Of a stretch of DNA of 64,000 nt, positions 1 to 9,877 are shown in pieces. This DNA is from Leuctra nigra (Eukaryota; Arthropoda; Insecta; Plecoptera; Leuctridae), in contig OW203762.1 in the NCBI GenBank assembly GCA_934045905.1, positions 16,462,345 through 16,526,344 on the forward strand. The letters are read 5' to 3'. The position numbers and the translations under genes were made by a program. The notes beneath the pieces were generated by a model. That model was not told the origin of the DNA. It made no database searches and saw only the letters and a program-made list of their open reading frames with translations. Within the stretch, counting starts at the first letter, position 1. Every line of letters begins with the position of its first letter.

Positions 1-38
1 GAAGACACAAAACAACATGGCGGAGTTGAAAGAGCAAC

Positions 39-795
39 CTGGAGGCCAAAGTCTTGAAACTTACGCTCTCGGACGCAAAAGCTCTCGGAATTCAATGAGT
101 ACCGTTCAATGTAAGAATGATCGACATTAAAACATAAAGTCAAGCCACTTATTTGATTGACATCCAGCAATCTATTGGAAACAATTTATACACATTATAA
201 CTATACTACAGATATTATAACCTTATTCAAAATTAAGCTAAACAGTTGACAGTAGATTTCAAGGTCGTCATTCCTACAGTAAACGGTGCTAATTGACGTC
301 CAAGAGCTTTTGCGTCTTAAGTGCCCCACACACGGTCAATCTTACTTGACGACTTGCATGACAAGCCCGGCATGACATGCTAATTTGATCGTGTGTGGAG
401 CAGATTTGATGGCTTGTCAAGCCTGGAATTTGGCTTGAAGGAGTTCCAACAGAAACTGAAATCGAGCTTCATGCTCATGCAAGACGACAAGCAAGTTTGA
501 CGTGTGTGGAGTCATCAATCTTGCTTGAACATAAATAGCCAATCAGCATGCAGAGCCGGAGCACGTGACCTTTCAGCTCACTCAGCTGTTTTGCTGTTTT
601 GTAGTTGTTTGGAAGTTGCGCAATAAAGTGCGCATGACCCCAAAGGTCTGAACTGTCAAACCTAAATTGAACGTGTGTGGGCGTTGTTCAGGTTTGTCAT
701 GCCGTCATGCCGGGCTTGTCAAGTAAGTTTGTCATGCAAGATTGACCGTGTATGGGCCACATTATAAGCATAAATTTCAAGACTTGGCCTCCTGG
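39..795. mobile_element. Outer inverted-repeat element (MITE-like), interrupted
   Basis: The left arm (about 39-92, containing GGAGGCCAAAGTCTTGAAA and GACGCAAAAGCTCTCGGA) pairs with a right arm split in two. One part is 299-317 (CCAAGAGCTTTTGCGTC) and the other 766-795 (TTTCAAGACTTGGCCTCCTGG). The split is caused by the element at 321-760. No coding capacity is seen. I could not fix exact ends or a target-site duplication, so the superfamily is unknown. Confidence 0.55.
321..760. mobile_element. Inner MITE-like element with inverted ends, nested in the outer element
   Basis: The ends are inverted repeats: GTGCCCCACACACGGTCAAT on the left, and the reverse complement of ATTGACCGTGTATGGGCCAC on the right. 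Similarity continues for roughly 50 bp through a segment containing ACAAGCCCGGCATGAC. The interior repeats pieces of the same words (CGTGTGTGGAG, GGCTTGTCAAG). TAA occurs on both sides (318-320, 764-766) and could be a 3-bp duplication, but the alignment is not clean. There is no ORF of note. Confidence 0.55.
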
Positions 796-1227
796 AAGAA
801 ACACGAAAGGAGAAGAGAAAATTGGTGACGTTAACAAAGATGTTTGACGGTTATTCACCCTAGATGTCACGTGATTGGTGTCGTCATCCCGTTTACGTCA
901 TTACTGTGACGTCAGTGATGTCATCAATCTTTACACTTGCAGCCCTAACATCGATAGTAGGAATACAGCAATCAAGTAACTGCACAACGATTTAATTTCT
1001 TGATTCCACAACAATGTCATTATCTACGAGTAGCGAACACTGGCAATAGATTTTAAACGATCTGTCGAATCATATCGAACAATTCATAAACTTAAGCTCC
1101 TCTCAAATACCATTTAAAAAAAGTCTGAACAAATTATTTATTATCGAATAAAATTGTGGGACGATTAATCCTTTAAAAGTACTCCACGTGTTCTGTCAGC
1201 AAGCGCGTCATTAATTCCCGCGACCAA
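796..1227. other. Spacer with no recognised gene
   Basis: AT-rich unique-looking DNA. It contains one perfect CRE octamer (TGACGTCA, 907-914) with two nearby GTCAT half-sites. This is suggestive only, because no promoter or exon was found beside it. Confidence 0.4.
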
Positions 1228-2230
1228 TCAATCATCTTGCTTGTCAACCAATTGGTTTTCAATACATCGCCTGCGAGCAGCGTGCTGAGCAATAGTTGTT
1301 CGCGCAGCACTGCTGAGCCACGTACTGCCTAAGTGCTGTCAAGGTCGTTCATCTTGCTCGTCAACCAATTGGTTTTCAATACATCGCCTGCGAGCACATG
1401 CTGAGCACATGCTGAGCAATAGTTGTTCGCGCAGCGTGTACTGCTGAGCCACGTACTGCCTAAGTGTTGCAAGGTCGTTCATCTTGCTCGTCAGCCAATT
1501 GGTTTTCAATACATCGCCTGCGAGCAGCGTGCTGAGCACATGCTGAGCAATAGTTGTTCGCGCAGCACTGCTGAGCCACGTACTGCCTAAGTGTTGCAAG
1601 GTCGTTCATCTTGCTCGTCAGCCAATTGGTTTTCAATACATCGCCTGCGAGCACACGCTGAGCAATAGTTGTTCGCGCAGCACTGCTGAGCCACGTACTG
1701 CCTAAGTGTTGCCAAGGTCGTTCATCTTGCTCGTCAGCCAATTGGTTTTCAATACATCGCCTGCGAGCACATGCTGAGCACATGCTGAGCAATAGTTGTT
1801 CGCGCAGCACTGCTGAGCCACGTACTGCCTAAGTGTTGCCAAGGTCGTTCATCTTGCTCGTCAACCAATTGGTTTTCAAAACATCGCCTGCGAGCAGCGT
1901 GCTGAGCACATGCTGAGCAATAGTTGTTCGCGCAGCACTGCTGAGCCACGTACTGCCTAAGTGTTGCCAAGGTCGTTCATCTTGCTCGTCAGCCAATTGG
2001 TTTTCAATACATCGCCTGCGAGCAGCGTGCTGAGCACATGCTGAGCAATAGTTGTTCGCGCAGCACTGCTGAGCCACGTACTGCCTAAGTGTTGCCAAGG
2101 TCGTTCATCTTGCTCGTCAGCCAATTGGTTTTCAATACATCGCCTGCGAGCACATGCTGAGCACATGCTGAGCAATAGTTGTTCGCGCAGCACTGCTGAG
2201 CCACGTACTGCCTAAGTGTTGTCAAGGTCG
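1228..2230. repeat. Tandem satellite, eight units of about 113-130 bp
   Basis: Units are marked by AAGGTCGTTCATCTTGCTCG, which recurs at 1341, 1471, 1598, 1714, 1841, 1969 and 2097, with a diverged first unit before it. The spacings are 130, 127, 116, 127, 128 and 128 bp, and the boundary motif recurs at 2224. Length differences come from a variable number of the short internal words GAGCACATGCT and AGCAGCGTGCT. The long minus-strand reading frames here are by-products of the repeat. Confidence 0.95.
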
Positions 2231-2351
2231 TTCGTATTTCATGTTACACTTTACCACTTACTGTACGTGGCAGTCGTATTAAGATTGTAGTTAAATGGAA
2301 GATCAAAATAATTCATGGATTTCTCTTTAGGGGTTGTGTTCTTGGCGTCTC

Positions 2352-2807
2352 GTTTAAAAATAGATCCATCCATTTACTTTTCCAAATTTTAAATGTGCAA
2401 AAATGAAAAAAGTTTAGAAAATGTTGGTCTTGATCACCATGCAAAATTTGAACATAATCGGAACATTTTCCTTTTGGTCCATTTTGGTAGGCTTAAAACA
2501 ATTGGAGGAATTGGCTGAAACTTTGTAGGATTTGAGACATTGTTAGTAGCAATGACATGACAAAATTTCAAATTGATCGGACCAACCAATTGGAAGACAT
2601 TTTTTTTTAATTTTGAACCAATCAGCGGATTTAAAAAAAAATTGTGTCTGCAGCGGTCCAGAGATGGTCTAAACATGTGTGCAAAATTTCAGCTCGATCG
2701 AAGAAAAACTGTGACCTGTATAGCCTCCGTAACAGAAAAAACATATTAAAAGAAATCGAAGTCCGTGCCAAATGAGCTAAATGGAGTCGCTCGCTTCGCT
2801 CGCTCAA
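2352..2807 (-). mobile_element. Helitron-like element copy A, 5' end present, 3' truncated
   Basis: Read on the minus strand, the copy starts TTGAGCGAGCGAAGCGAGCG at 2807, preceded by A as in the other full 5' ends. It continues into the family body: CTGAAATTTTGCACACATG, then modules of the type GCATGGT.ATCAAGACCAACATT. The usual 3' terminus is absent, and similarity fades near 2350. It is non-coding. Confidence 0.75.
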
Positions 2808-2829
2808 TTATCTCGAATGTTCACTTCGA

Positions 2830-3269
2830 GTGCATCCTATTCTTAAGCTACTGGACAATGTCTTTGTTTTGTTTTCTGACCTTGGTGATTGTCGTTGTCC
2901 CTTTCCTCTAGGTTTATTTGCGATACACTTTCTTTTCTGTTAGCCGCTGTTTGTTGAAGTCATCTCGTGGTGTTAATTTTAATTTATGTTTCTTCATTAT
3001 GTGCAAATGCAAATAACGCTATTCCATAATGATAGTGCACCTGCCACCTTACGTCATTACGAAGTACAAACATAAAATATAATAAATAACTAATGAAGAA
3101 GAATCAACCTTTCAATGATACTATAAATATAAAAATATTATCTATATTCCAATTTATTTATAATTACTTTTTAGGTATGTTGATCCACATGTTATTGTCG
3201 TGCTAATGCAGCCAATAAATAAACTTCGATGCACTCCGCAACATGACACTGTTCATTATGTTATCATTG
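2830..3269. other. AT-rich spacer
   Basis: No gene, RNA or repeat that I can define. It is very AT-rich, with scattered short homopolymer runs. Confidence 0.3.
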
Positions 3270-3547
3270 TTTTCAATATTTAGCTCTAATTTTTCATGGT
3301 TAATGAAGACCAAAATTATCTCAATTTTACAAACTTTCAGCCCAATCGGTAAACTATTTTATACTATATGCAATTTTAAGAGTTTTGAAAGAGCTGTCAA
3401 TAGATTGATAGAAAAGTTCCAAAATCACAGCACGTTGAAAATCAGAAATAATGTAGTAGTTTCTCTGATTGAGTGGATCGTGTTTGGATAGAGGTGTTGC
3501 AAGTATCGGTGCTCGCTCATCAACGCGTTACACTGAGCGTTTCCTAG
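3270..3547 (+). mobile_element. Helitron-like element copy B, 3' part
   Basis: It carries the family 3' end: GTGCTCGCTCATCAACGCG, then ACACTGAGCG, terminating CCTAG before T (CTAG 3544-3547). Upstream, CATGGTTAATGAAGACCAAA matches the internal module of the full copies. The 5' half is missing. The 65-bp satellite begins within about 100 bp of its 3' end. Confidence 0.75.
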
Positions 3548-3646
3548 TTTTACCACACATCACAATTACATCTCACATATTTCAGGAATAGAAATCCTGG
3601 CACTTAGAACGGCGCTACTTGTGTTGATGTGAATCTCCCATGTAGG

Positions 3647-6640
3647 CAGTACGCGATTATGCAGTGCAAATGCCACTGGTACGCACAGCATTGGGCGATA
3701 TGGATATCTATTCAAAATGGTGTCGGCAGTACGTAATGATGCAGTGGAATCACACACTACATGGGGTGATACGGATCTCTGGTAGGGTGGGCAGTACGTA
3801 ATGATTCAGTGGAAACACACACTACATGGGGTGATACGGATCTCTGGTAGGGTGGGCAGTACGTAATGATTCAGTGGAATCACACACTACATGGGGTGAT
3901 ACTGATCTCTGGTAGGGTGGGCAGTACGTAATGATGCAGTGGAAAAACACACTACATGGGGTGATACGGATCTCTGGTAGGGTGGGCAGTACGTAATGAT
4001 TCAGTGGAATCGCACACTACATGGGGTGATACTGATCTCTGGTAGGGTGGGCAGTACGTAATGATTCAGTGGAAACACACACTACATGGGGTGATACGGA
4101 TCTCTGGTAGGGTGGGCAGTACGTAATGATTCAGTGGAATCACACACTACATGGGGTGATACTGATCTCTGGTAGGGTGGGCAGTACGTAATGATGCAGT
4201 GGAAAAACACACTACATGGGGTGATACGGATCTCTGGTAGGGTGGGCAGTACGTAATGATTCAGTGGAATCACACACTACATGGGGTGATACTGATCTCT
4301 GGTAGGGTGGGCAGTACGTAATGATGCAGTGGAAACACACACTACATGGGGTGATACGGATCTCTGGTAGGGTGGGCAGTACGTAATGATTCAGTGGAAT
4401 CACACACTACATGGGGTGATACTGATCTCTGGTAGGGTGGGCAGTACGTAATGATTCAGTGGAAACACACACTACATGGGGTGATACGGATCTCTGGTAG
4501 GGTGGGCAGTACGTAATGATTCAGTGGAATCACACACTACATGGGGTGATACTGATCTCTGGTAGGGTGGGCAGTACGTAATGATGCAGTGGAAAAACAC
4601 ACTACATGGGGTGATACGGATCTCTGGTAGGGTGGGCAGTACGTAATGATTCAGTGGAATCACACACTACATGGGGTGATACTGATCTCTGGTAGGGTGG
4701 GCAGTACGTAATGATGCAGTGGAAACACACACTACATGGGGTGATACGGATCTCTGGTAGGGTGGGCAGTACGTAATGATTCAGTGGAATCACACACTAC
4801 ATGGGGTGATACTGATCTCTGGTAGGGTGGGCAGTACGTAATGATGCAGTGGAATCACAACACGGGGTGATACGGATCTCTGGTAGGGTGGGCAGTACGT
4901 AATGATGCAGTGGAATCACACACTACATGGGGTGATACGGATCTCTGGTAGGGTGGGCAGTACGTAATGATGCAGTGGAATCACAACACGGGGTGATACG
5001 GATCTCTGGTAGGGTGGGCAGTACGTAATGATGCAGTGGAATCACAACATGGGGTGATACGGATCTCTGGTAGGGTGGGCAGTACGTAATGATGCAGTGG
5101 AATCACACACTACATGGGGTGATACGGATCTCTGGTAGGGTGGGCAGTACGTAATGATGCAGTGGAATCACTACATGGGTGATACGGATCTCTGGTAGGG
5201 TGGGCAGTACGTAATGATGCAGTGGAATCACACACTACATGGGGTGATACGGATCTCTGGTAGGGTGGGCAGTACGTAATGATGCAGTGGAATCACACAC
5301 TACATGGGGTGATACGGATCTCTGGTAGGGTGGGCAGTACGTAATGATGCGGTGGAATCACACACTACACGGGGTGATACGGATCTCTGGTAGGGTGGGC
5401 AGTACGTAATGATGCAGTGGAATCACAACACGGGGTGATACGGATCTCTGGTAGGGTGGGCAGTACGTAATGATGCAGTGGAATCACACACTACACGGGG
5501 TGATACGGATCTCTGGTAGGGTGGGCAGTACGTAATGATGCAGTGGAATCACACACAACATGGGGTGATACGGATCTCTGGTAGGGTGGGCAGTTCGTAA
5601 TGATGCGGTGGAATCACAACACGGGGTGATACGGATCTCTGGTAGGGTGGGCAGTACGTAATGATGCAGTGGAATCACAAACTACATGGGGTGATACGGA
5701 TCTCTGGTAGGGTGGGCAGTACGTAATGATGCAGTGGAATCACTACATGGGGTGATACGGATCTCTGGTAGGGTGGGCAGTACGTAATGATGCAGTGGAA
5801 TCACACACAACATGGGGTGATACGGATCTCTGGTAGGGTGGGCAGTACGTAATGATGCAGTGGAATCACAACACGGGGTGATACGGATCTCTGGTAGGTG
5901 GGCAGTACGTAATGATGCAGTGGAATCACAACACGGGGTGATACGGATCTCTGGTAGGGTGGGCAGTACGTAATGATGCAGTGGAATCACACACTACATG
6001 GGTGATACGGATCTCTGGTAGGGTGGGCAGTACGTAATGATGCAGTGGAATCACAACACGGGGTGATACGGATCTCTGGTAGGGTGGGCAGTACGTAATG
6101 ATGCAGTGGAATCAAACATGGGGTGATACGGATCTCTGGTAGGGTGGGCAGTACGTAATGATGCAGTGGAATCACAACACGGGGTGATACGGATCTCTGG
6201 TAGGGTGGGCAGTACGTAATGATGCAGTGGAATCAAACATGGGGTGATACGGATCTCTGGTAGGGTGGGCAGTACGTAATGATGCAGTGGAATCACACAC
6301 AACACGGGGTGATACGGATCTCTGGTAGGGTGGGCAGTACGTAATGATGCAGTGGAATCACACACTACATGGGGTGATACGGATCTCTGGTAGGGTGGGC
6401 AGTACGTAATGATGCAGTGGAATCACACACTACATGGGGTGATACGGATCTCTGGTAGGGTGGGCAGTACGTAATGATGCAGTGGAATCACACACTACAT
6501 GGGGTGATACGGATCTCTGGTAGGGTGGGCAGTACGTAATGATGCAGTGGAATCACTACATGGGGTGATACGGATCTCTGGTAGGGTGGGCAGTACGTAA
6601 TGATGCAGTGGAATCACTACATGGGGTGATACGGATCTCT
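3647..6640. repeat. 65-bp satellite, about 46 copies, with a 390-bp higher-order period
   Basis: The unit contains GCAGTACGTAATGATGCAGT, GGGGTGATACGGATCTCTGG and TAGGGTGG. A degenerate leading unit spans 3647-3725, and regular 65-bp spacing starts at 3726. From 3726 to 4830, variants (TCAG or GCAG; AAACAC, AAAAAC or AATCAC; ACGG or ACTG) alternate in an ordered way. The six-unit blocks 4051-4440 and 4441-4830 match in variant order. From 4831 on, order is lost and units shorten to about 57-65 bp by deletions in the CACACACTACAT stretch. The array ends sharply at 6640. Reading frames in it are artefacts. Confidence 0.97.
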
Positions 6641-7100
6641 AATGACCTCCTACCTTCTGTGACCGTGCAAGATTGACTGCTTACTTAGCATACGTGAATT
6701 GCATTTTACCATTAAGGTGTGACTCTTTTAACAGATTTTGCGGTCCATTAGTTTGCGTCAATTATTTTAACAATCTAAGAAAGGTAAATTATTATTCAAG
6801 ATACATTTATGCAAATAATTTTGTAGAGAGGTCAAAGGTTCTTTGCTGCATACTTTTCAATGACGATCTTCAAACTCTTGTGGTTCTTTTTGTATCCGTT
6901 TGTACTTGTAGCTAAGGACCACACGGTTTTTTGCAACTTTTTACATACCTTCATTATTCAATAACGCCACATGTTCATAACTTGTTGTGTAGACTGACTT
7001 GTACAAGAGAACTATTTTTTACTGGAACCAAAAGGATTTTGTAAAAACTTGCTCAAATTGAGTGGATTAGGTAATTTAGAGGTGTGGTATACGAAGCAAA
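6641..7100. other. Spacer with no recognised gene
   Basis: AT-rich sequence. An 80-codon open frame (6673-6915, plus) has no recognisable motif and is no longer than expected by chance. Confidence 0.3.
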
Positions 7101-7124
7101 GTGGAAGTTTTCCGTAAAACTAAA

Positions 7125-7358
7125 TTGAGAAATTTAGCACATGTTATACGCTCTGGACTTGTACAGAGGTCCCAGGTTCGATTCCTTCGGGGGGTCCTTC
7201 TTGAATGTTGTTTATTCACGGTTGCTAGAAGCCAATTCTTGGCCGGTTCATCACTAAATAGGCCACGACGCCTTCTTCCCAACGTCCCGCCTTACCTATT
7301 CCTGATCATCATCATGCCCATTTGGCATTAGCTCAGTTGAGCCTAAATTTAAAAAAAA
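7125..7358 (+). mobile_element. tRNA-derived SINE (copy S1)
   Basis: A pol III B-box match (GGTTCGATTCC, 7174-7184) sits about 35 bp downstream of a degenerate A-box region. The tail shares phrases with copy S3 read on the minus strand: TAGGCCACGACGCCTTCTTCCCAAC, here split by changes, and GCATTAGCTCAG before a short A-run. The cloverleaf is not intact, so this is not a functional tRNA. Sense and antisense short ORFs across it are artefacts. Confidence 0.6.
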
Positions 7359-7390
7359 ACAATTTTTCTAAATTATTTAATAGTTACTAA

Positions 7391-7520
7391 AGTGGAGGTA
7401 GTAGAGGAGGATGAGGATGAAGAAGAAAAAGACGGAGGAGAAGAAGAAGAATAAGAAGAAGGAGAAGAAGAACAAGAAGAAAAAAGGAAGGAGGGGAGGA
7501 GGATGAGAAGGAAGACAAAT
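7391..7520. repeat. Purine-only GA-rich tract
   Basis: About 130 bp consisting almost only of A and G (GAGGAGGATGAGGATGAAG, then AAGAAGAAG and GGAGGGGAGGAGGATG). It is a degenerate trinucleotide microsatellite. Such tracts can adopt triplex structure, but no function can be read from it. Confidence 0.85.
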
Positions 7521-7628
7521 GTGACAGGCCTGGCTAGCCGGCATTACTAAATGTATTTAGCCTATAAGAAATTTTTACTCTACCTAGTGTGGAATTAAGT
7601 GTTTATAAATGTAAATAAATATGTAATA

Positions 7629-7651
7629 ATAAAAAAAAAAAAAAAAAAAAA
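7629..7651. repeat. Poly(A) run
   Basis: A run of about 21 A, possibly the tail of a decayed retroposon, but no body upstream is recognised. Confidence 0.7.
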
Positions 7652-7767
7652 TTTAGAATCAATTTTTCATTTTCAAATCACAACCCAATCGACGAAACAG
7701 AGCTCGACGAATCGCACAATCGATCATCCTGTAACACACTTATCATATTTGTCATTTTATTCTTCAT

Positions 7768-7955
7768 CTAGGCTAATGGCGGTGAATGAATTATTAGGAT
7801 TAAGATGATATGATGATAAAGAAATGAAGGTTGGACGGTGAACTATTAATAGGGAAGCTACCATCATTTGCCTCTCGACTGAGGAAACAAATCCTCAGTC
7901 CGGAATGACGGCCGAGAGAATCGAACCTGAGCTTGAGCCGACTTGGCCAGCTTAA
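7768..7955 (-). mobile_element. SINE copy S2, same family, minus strand
   Basis: The plus strand reads AGGCTAATGGCGG, later TTTGCCTCTCGACTGAGG, and near the end a reverse B-box (GAATCGAACC). This is the same order as in the better-preserved copy at 39697-39976. The head is degenerate and no target-site duplication is clear. Confidence 0.6.
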
Positions 7956-8346
7956 AATGCTAGTAAGAATACTTCCATATTGGATTAATAAAATACCCTC
8001 TATTTGTTGTACTCACATAAAAGATCTATCAACTTCACTCTATGTCCATGTAAAAAATCAGACCTGGTTTGCTGGTATATGTAGCGTTCTTTACTGCTCA
8101 ATAATTGACTTTTGACCCGGTATTTGTACTTCACTAAGCTAACATTGAGGGTAATTGTAAATTGGCACCTGACCACCACTTATACGAAACTCAACTGGCA
8201 ATTTCACCCTCACCTTCCATGAACTTATTTGCTCTAACAAATTAGAATCTAACAATTTGAAAATGACCTCAAGGGACAGCAGGTATTATGGGTTGAATCC
8301 ACCTCTATAGAGCTTGTGTTCATTGACCGATGCAGCCTCATAAGCT
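7956..8346. other. Spacer with no recognised gene
   Basis: No coding, RNA or repeat signal that I can support. Confidence 0.3.
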
Positions 8347-8430
8347 GGGGGGGGGGGGGGACCATCAAACATGCATGCGGGGCTGATGAGCATTTCCACC
8401 GCCACCCTAGGGGGTGGGGGGGGGGGGGGC
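8347..8430 (+). repeat. Two long G-runs
   Basis: Runs of about 13 G (from 8347) and about 14 G (from 8416) lie within 85 bp, with GGGG and GGGGG between them. They could fold as G-quadruplexes and are also prone to assembly or length error. Confidence 0.8.
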
Positions 8431-8789
8431 AGTCACCAGCGCCCTGACCTCCCGGCGGGGAATCTTTTTGCGGAGATAAAAAATCTATGAAATATTTATC
8501 AGGTTTTATAGAAGCCTTGACCTTCGATTTGATGTCATGCGGCGTTCGAAACAGTTGTTTGTGTTTACATGTAAATTAACACGTTCGCGAGTACAAGACA
8601 AAGTTTAAGAGTCGACTGCGCTCGAGGATTTATGTCATAACGTTTTAGTATTTCAAACTGTTAAAAATGTAATTGTTGATTTGGCGTTAGAAGTAAGATT
8701 AAGTACTAACTTAATAAGATAAAAAGTCACTTTTCTCGATTACACTTTTGGAATGATGTAAGCAAGCTCATGTCCCCATTAGAAATGTG

Positions 8790-9230
8790 ATTACTGGTGT
8801 ATATGTCCACCTCAAGTCATAAGAGTGGTCGTCATATGTTAGTTTTTTAACGAGATCCTGAGATTGATTGAAGATTAAAAATGGAACCTTTTGGATGATC
8901 ATTTTCAAATTTTGTATGGTCTTGGGAACCAACATTTTAGGTGTTTTTGACAATTTCCAGACAAATTAGACAAGCATTTTGAGAGCTTTGACATTTCACG
9001 GACATTTTATTCTTGATTAAAAAAATAAATGTACTTTTATCGCTTGTTTATCACTGTTTATTACAGTACTTTTTTATTTTTTTTTTTATCAATATTTCTT
9101 TGACGCACTCAATCAGATTTTGTTCCTGTATTTTCAAGTTTCTTATAGAGCAGCTAACTTCACACGATTATTAAATCGCAAACAATTCGAGGTCTCGATT
9201 ATCAACGCGGTACACAGAGCGTTTTCCAAG
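8790..9230 (+). mobile_element. Helitron-like element copy C, 3' part
   Basis: It contains family body words (AATGGAACCTTTTGGATGATC, then GGGAACCAACATTTTAGGTG and TTTTTGACAATTTCCAGAC) and a decayed 3' end (ATCAACGCGGTACACAGAGC, then TTTTCCAAG before T). CTAG has become CAAG, which suggests an old copy. No 5' end is seen. Confidence 0.65.
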
Positions 9231-9877
9231 TATCAAGCTTGTTTCCTCCCTAATAATTCCATTCTGTTTCGAAGTGCGAAATAATACTTCCTGAACACAT
9301 TCTCGCAACAACGAAAGCAACAGCCTTAAAGGTGTAAGAATTGTGTCGATACCGGATTTGATTTAAATCTGTTTTGGTTCCAGTATTTTGTTTTCCTCCC
9401 CTGAGATTGCGTCGTTCTCGCCTCACCGTGACGCGTTCACATTTAAACTTCACACTTCGCGCTGTGTGACGTCACAACAAACGCTACGAGAGAACGTTTT
9501 CCTTTACAATTAATAAACTCGCTTTCTCGCAGCACGTTTATGCACGAGTACTGGAACTTCAAAGTACGACCAAGCCATTTGAAGGGTACAGGGGAAGAAT
9601 GATGAAGAGCCATTCATAAAGATCCAAAATCACAAAGACTACAAATAAATTTAAAAAAAGGAATATTAAAGACATTCTACATTCTCGATGAAACATTTTG
9701 GACAAATACTTTTCAAAATGTACTAAAATGGCAATTACTTGTAAAATTCCTTACTAGTTTGTACAATCAGTTTAAATATAAATACAATCTTCTGATAAGT
9801 CGATAATCAATCAATCAATTTAGTCGAAATGTTCAGAATAATTTCATAATATGCATTGTTATCAAGACCAACATCAT
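9231..9877. other. Spacer with a small CpG-containing stretch
   Basis: 9250-9560 is richer in CpG than its surroundings and has a perfect CRE palindrome in TGTGACGTCACAAC (about 9466-9480). No exon or start was convincing. The rest is AT-rich and anonymous. Confidence 0.3.

Noticed and set aside
907..914. Isolated perfect CRE site as a promoter element
   Set aside because: A single octamer is expected by chance at this scale, and no transcription unit is visible beside it.
1339..2193. Several overlapping minus-strand frames of 73-116 codons
   Set aside because: They repeat the same residues with the period of the satellite and are translations of a tandem repeat.
4082..6365. Many minus-strand frames with repeated HHYVLPTLPEIRITP-like text
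   Set aside because: They are produced by the 65-bp satellite, whose unit is not a multiple of three, so frames recur in rotation.
7140..7200. Possible tRNA gene
   Set aside because: It has a good B-box but no intact acceptor stem or cloverleaf, and the tail matches a SINE.
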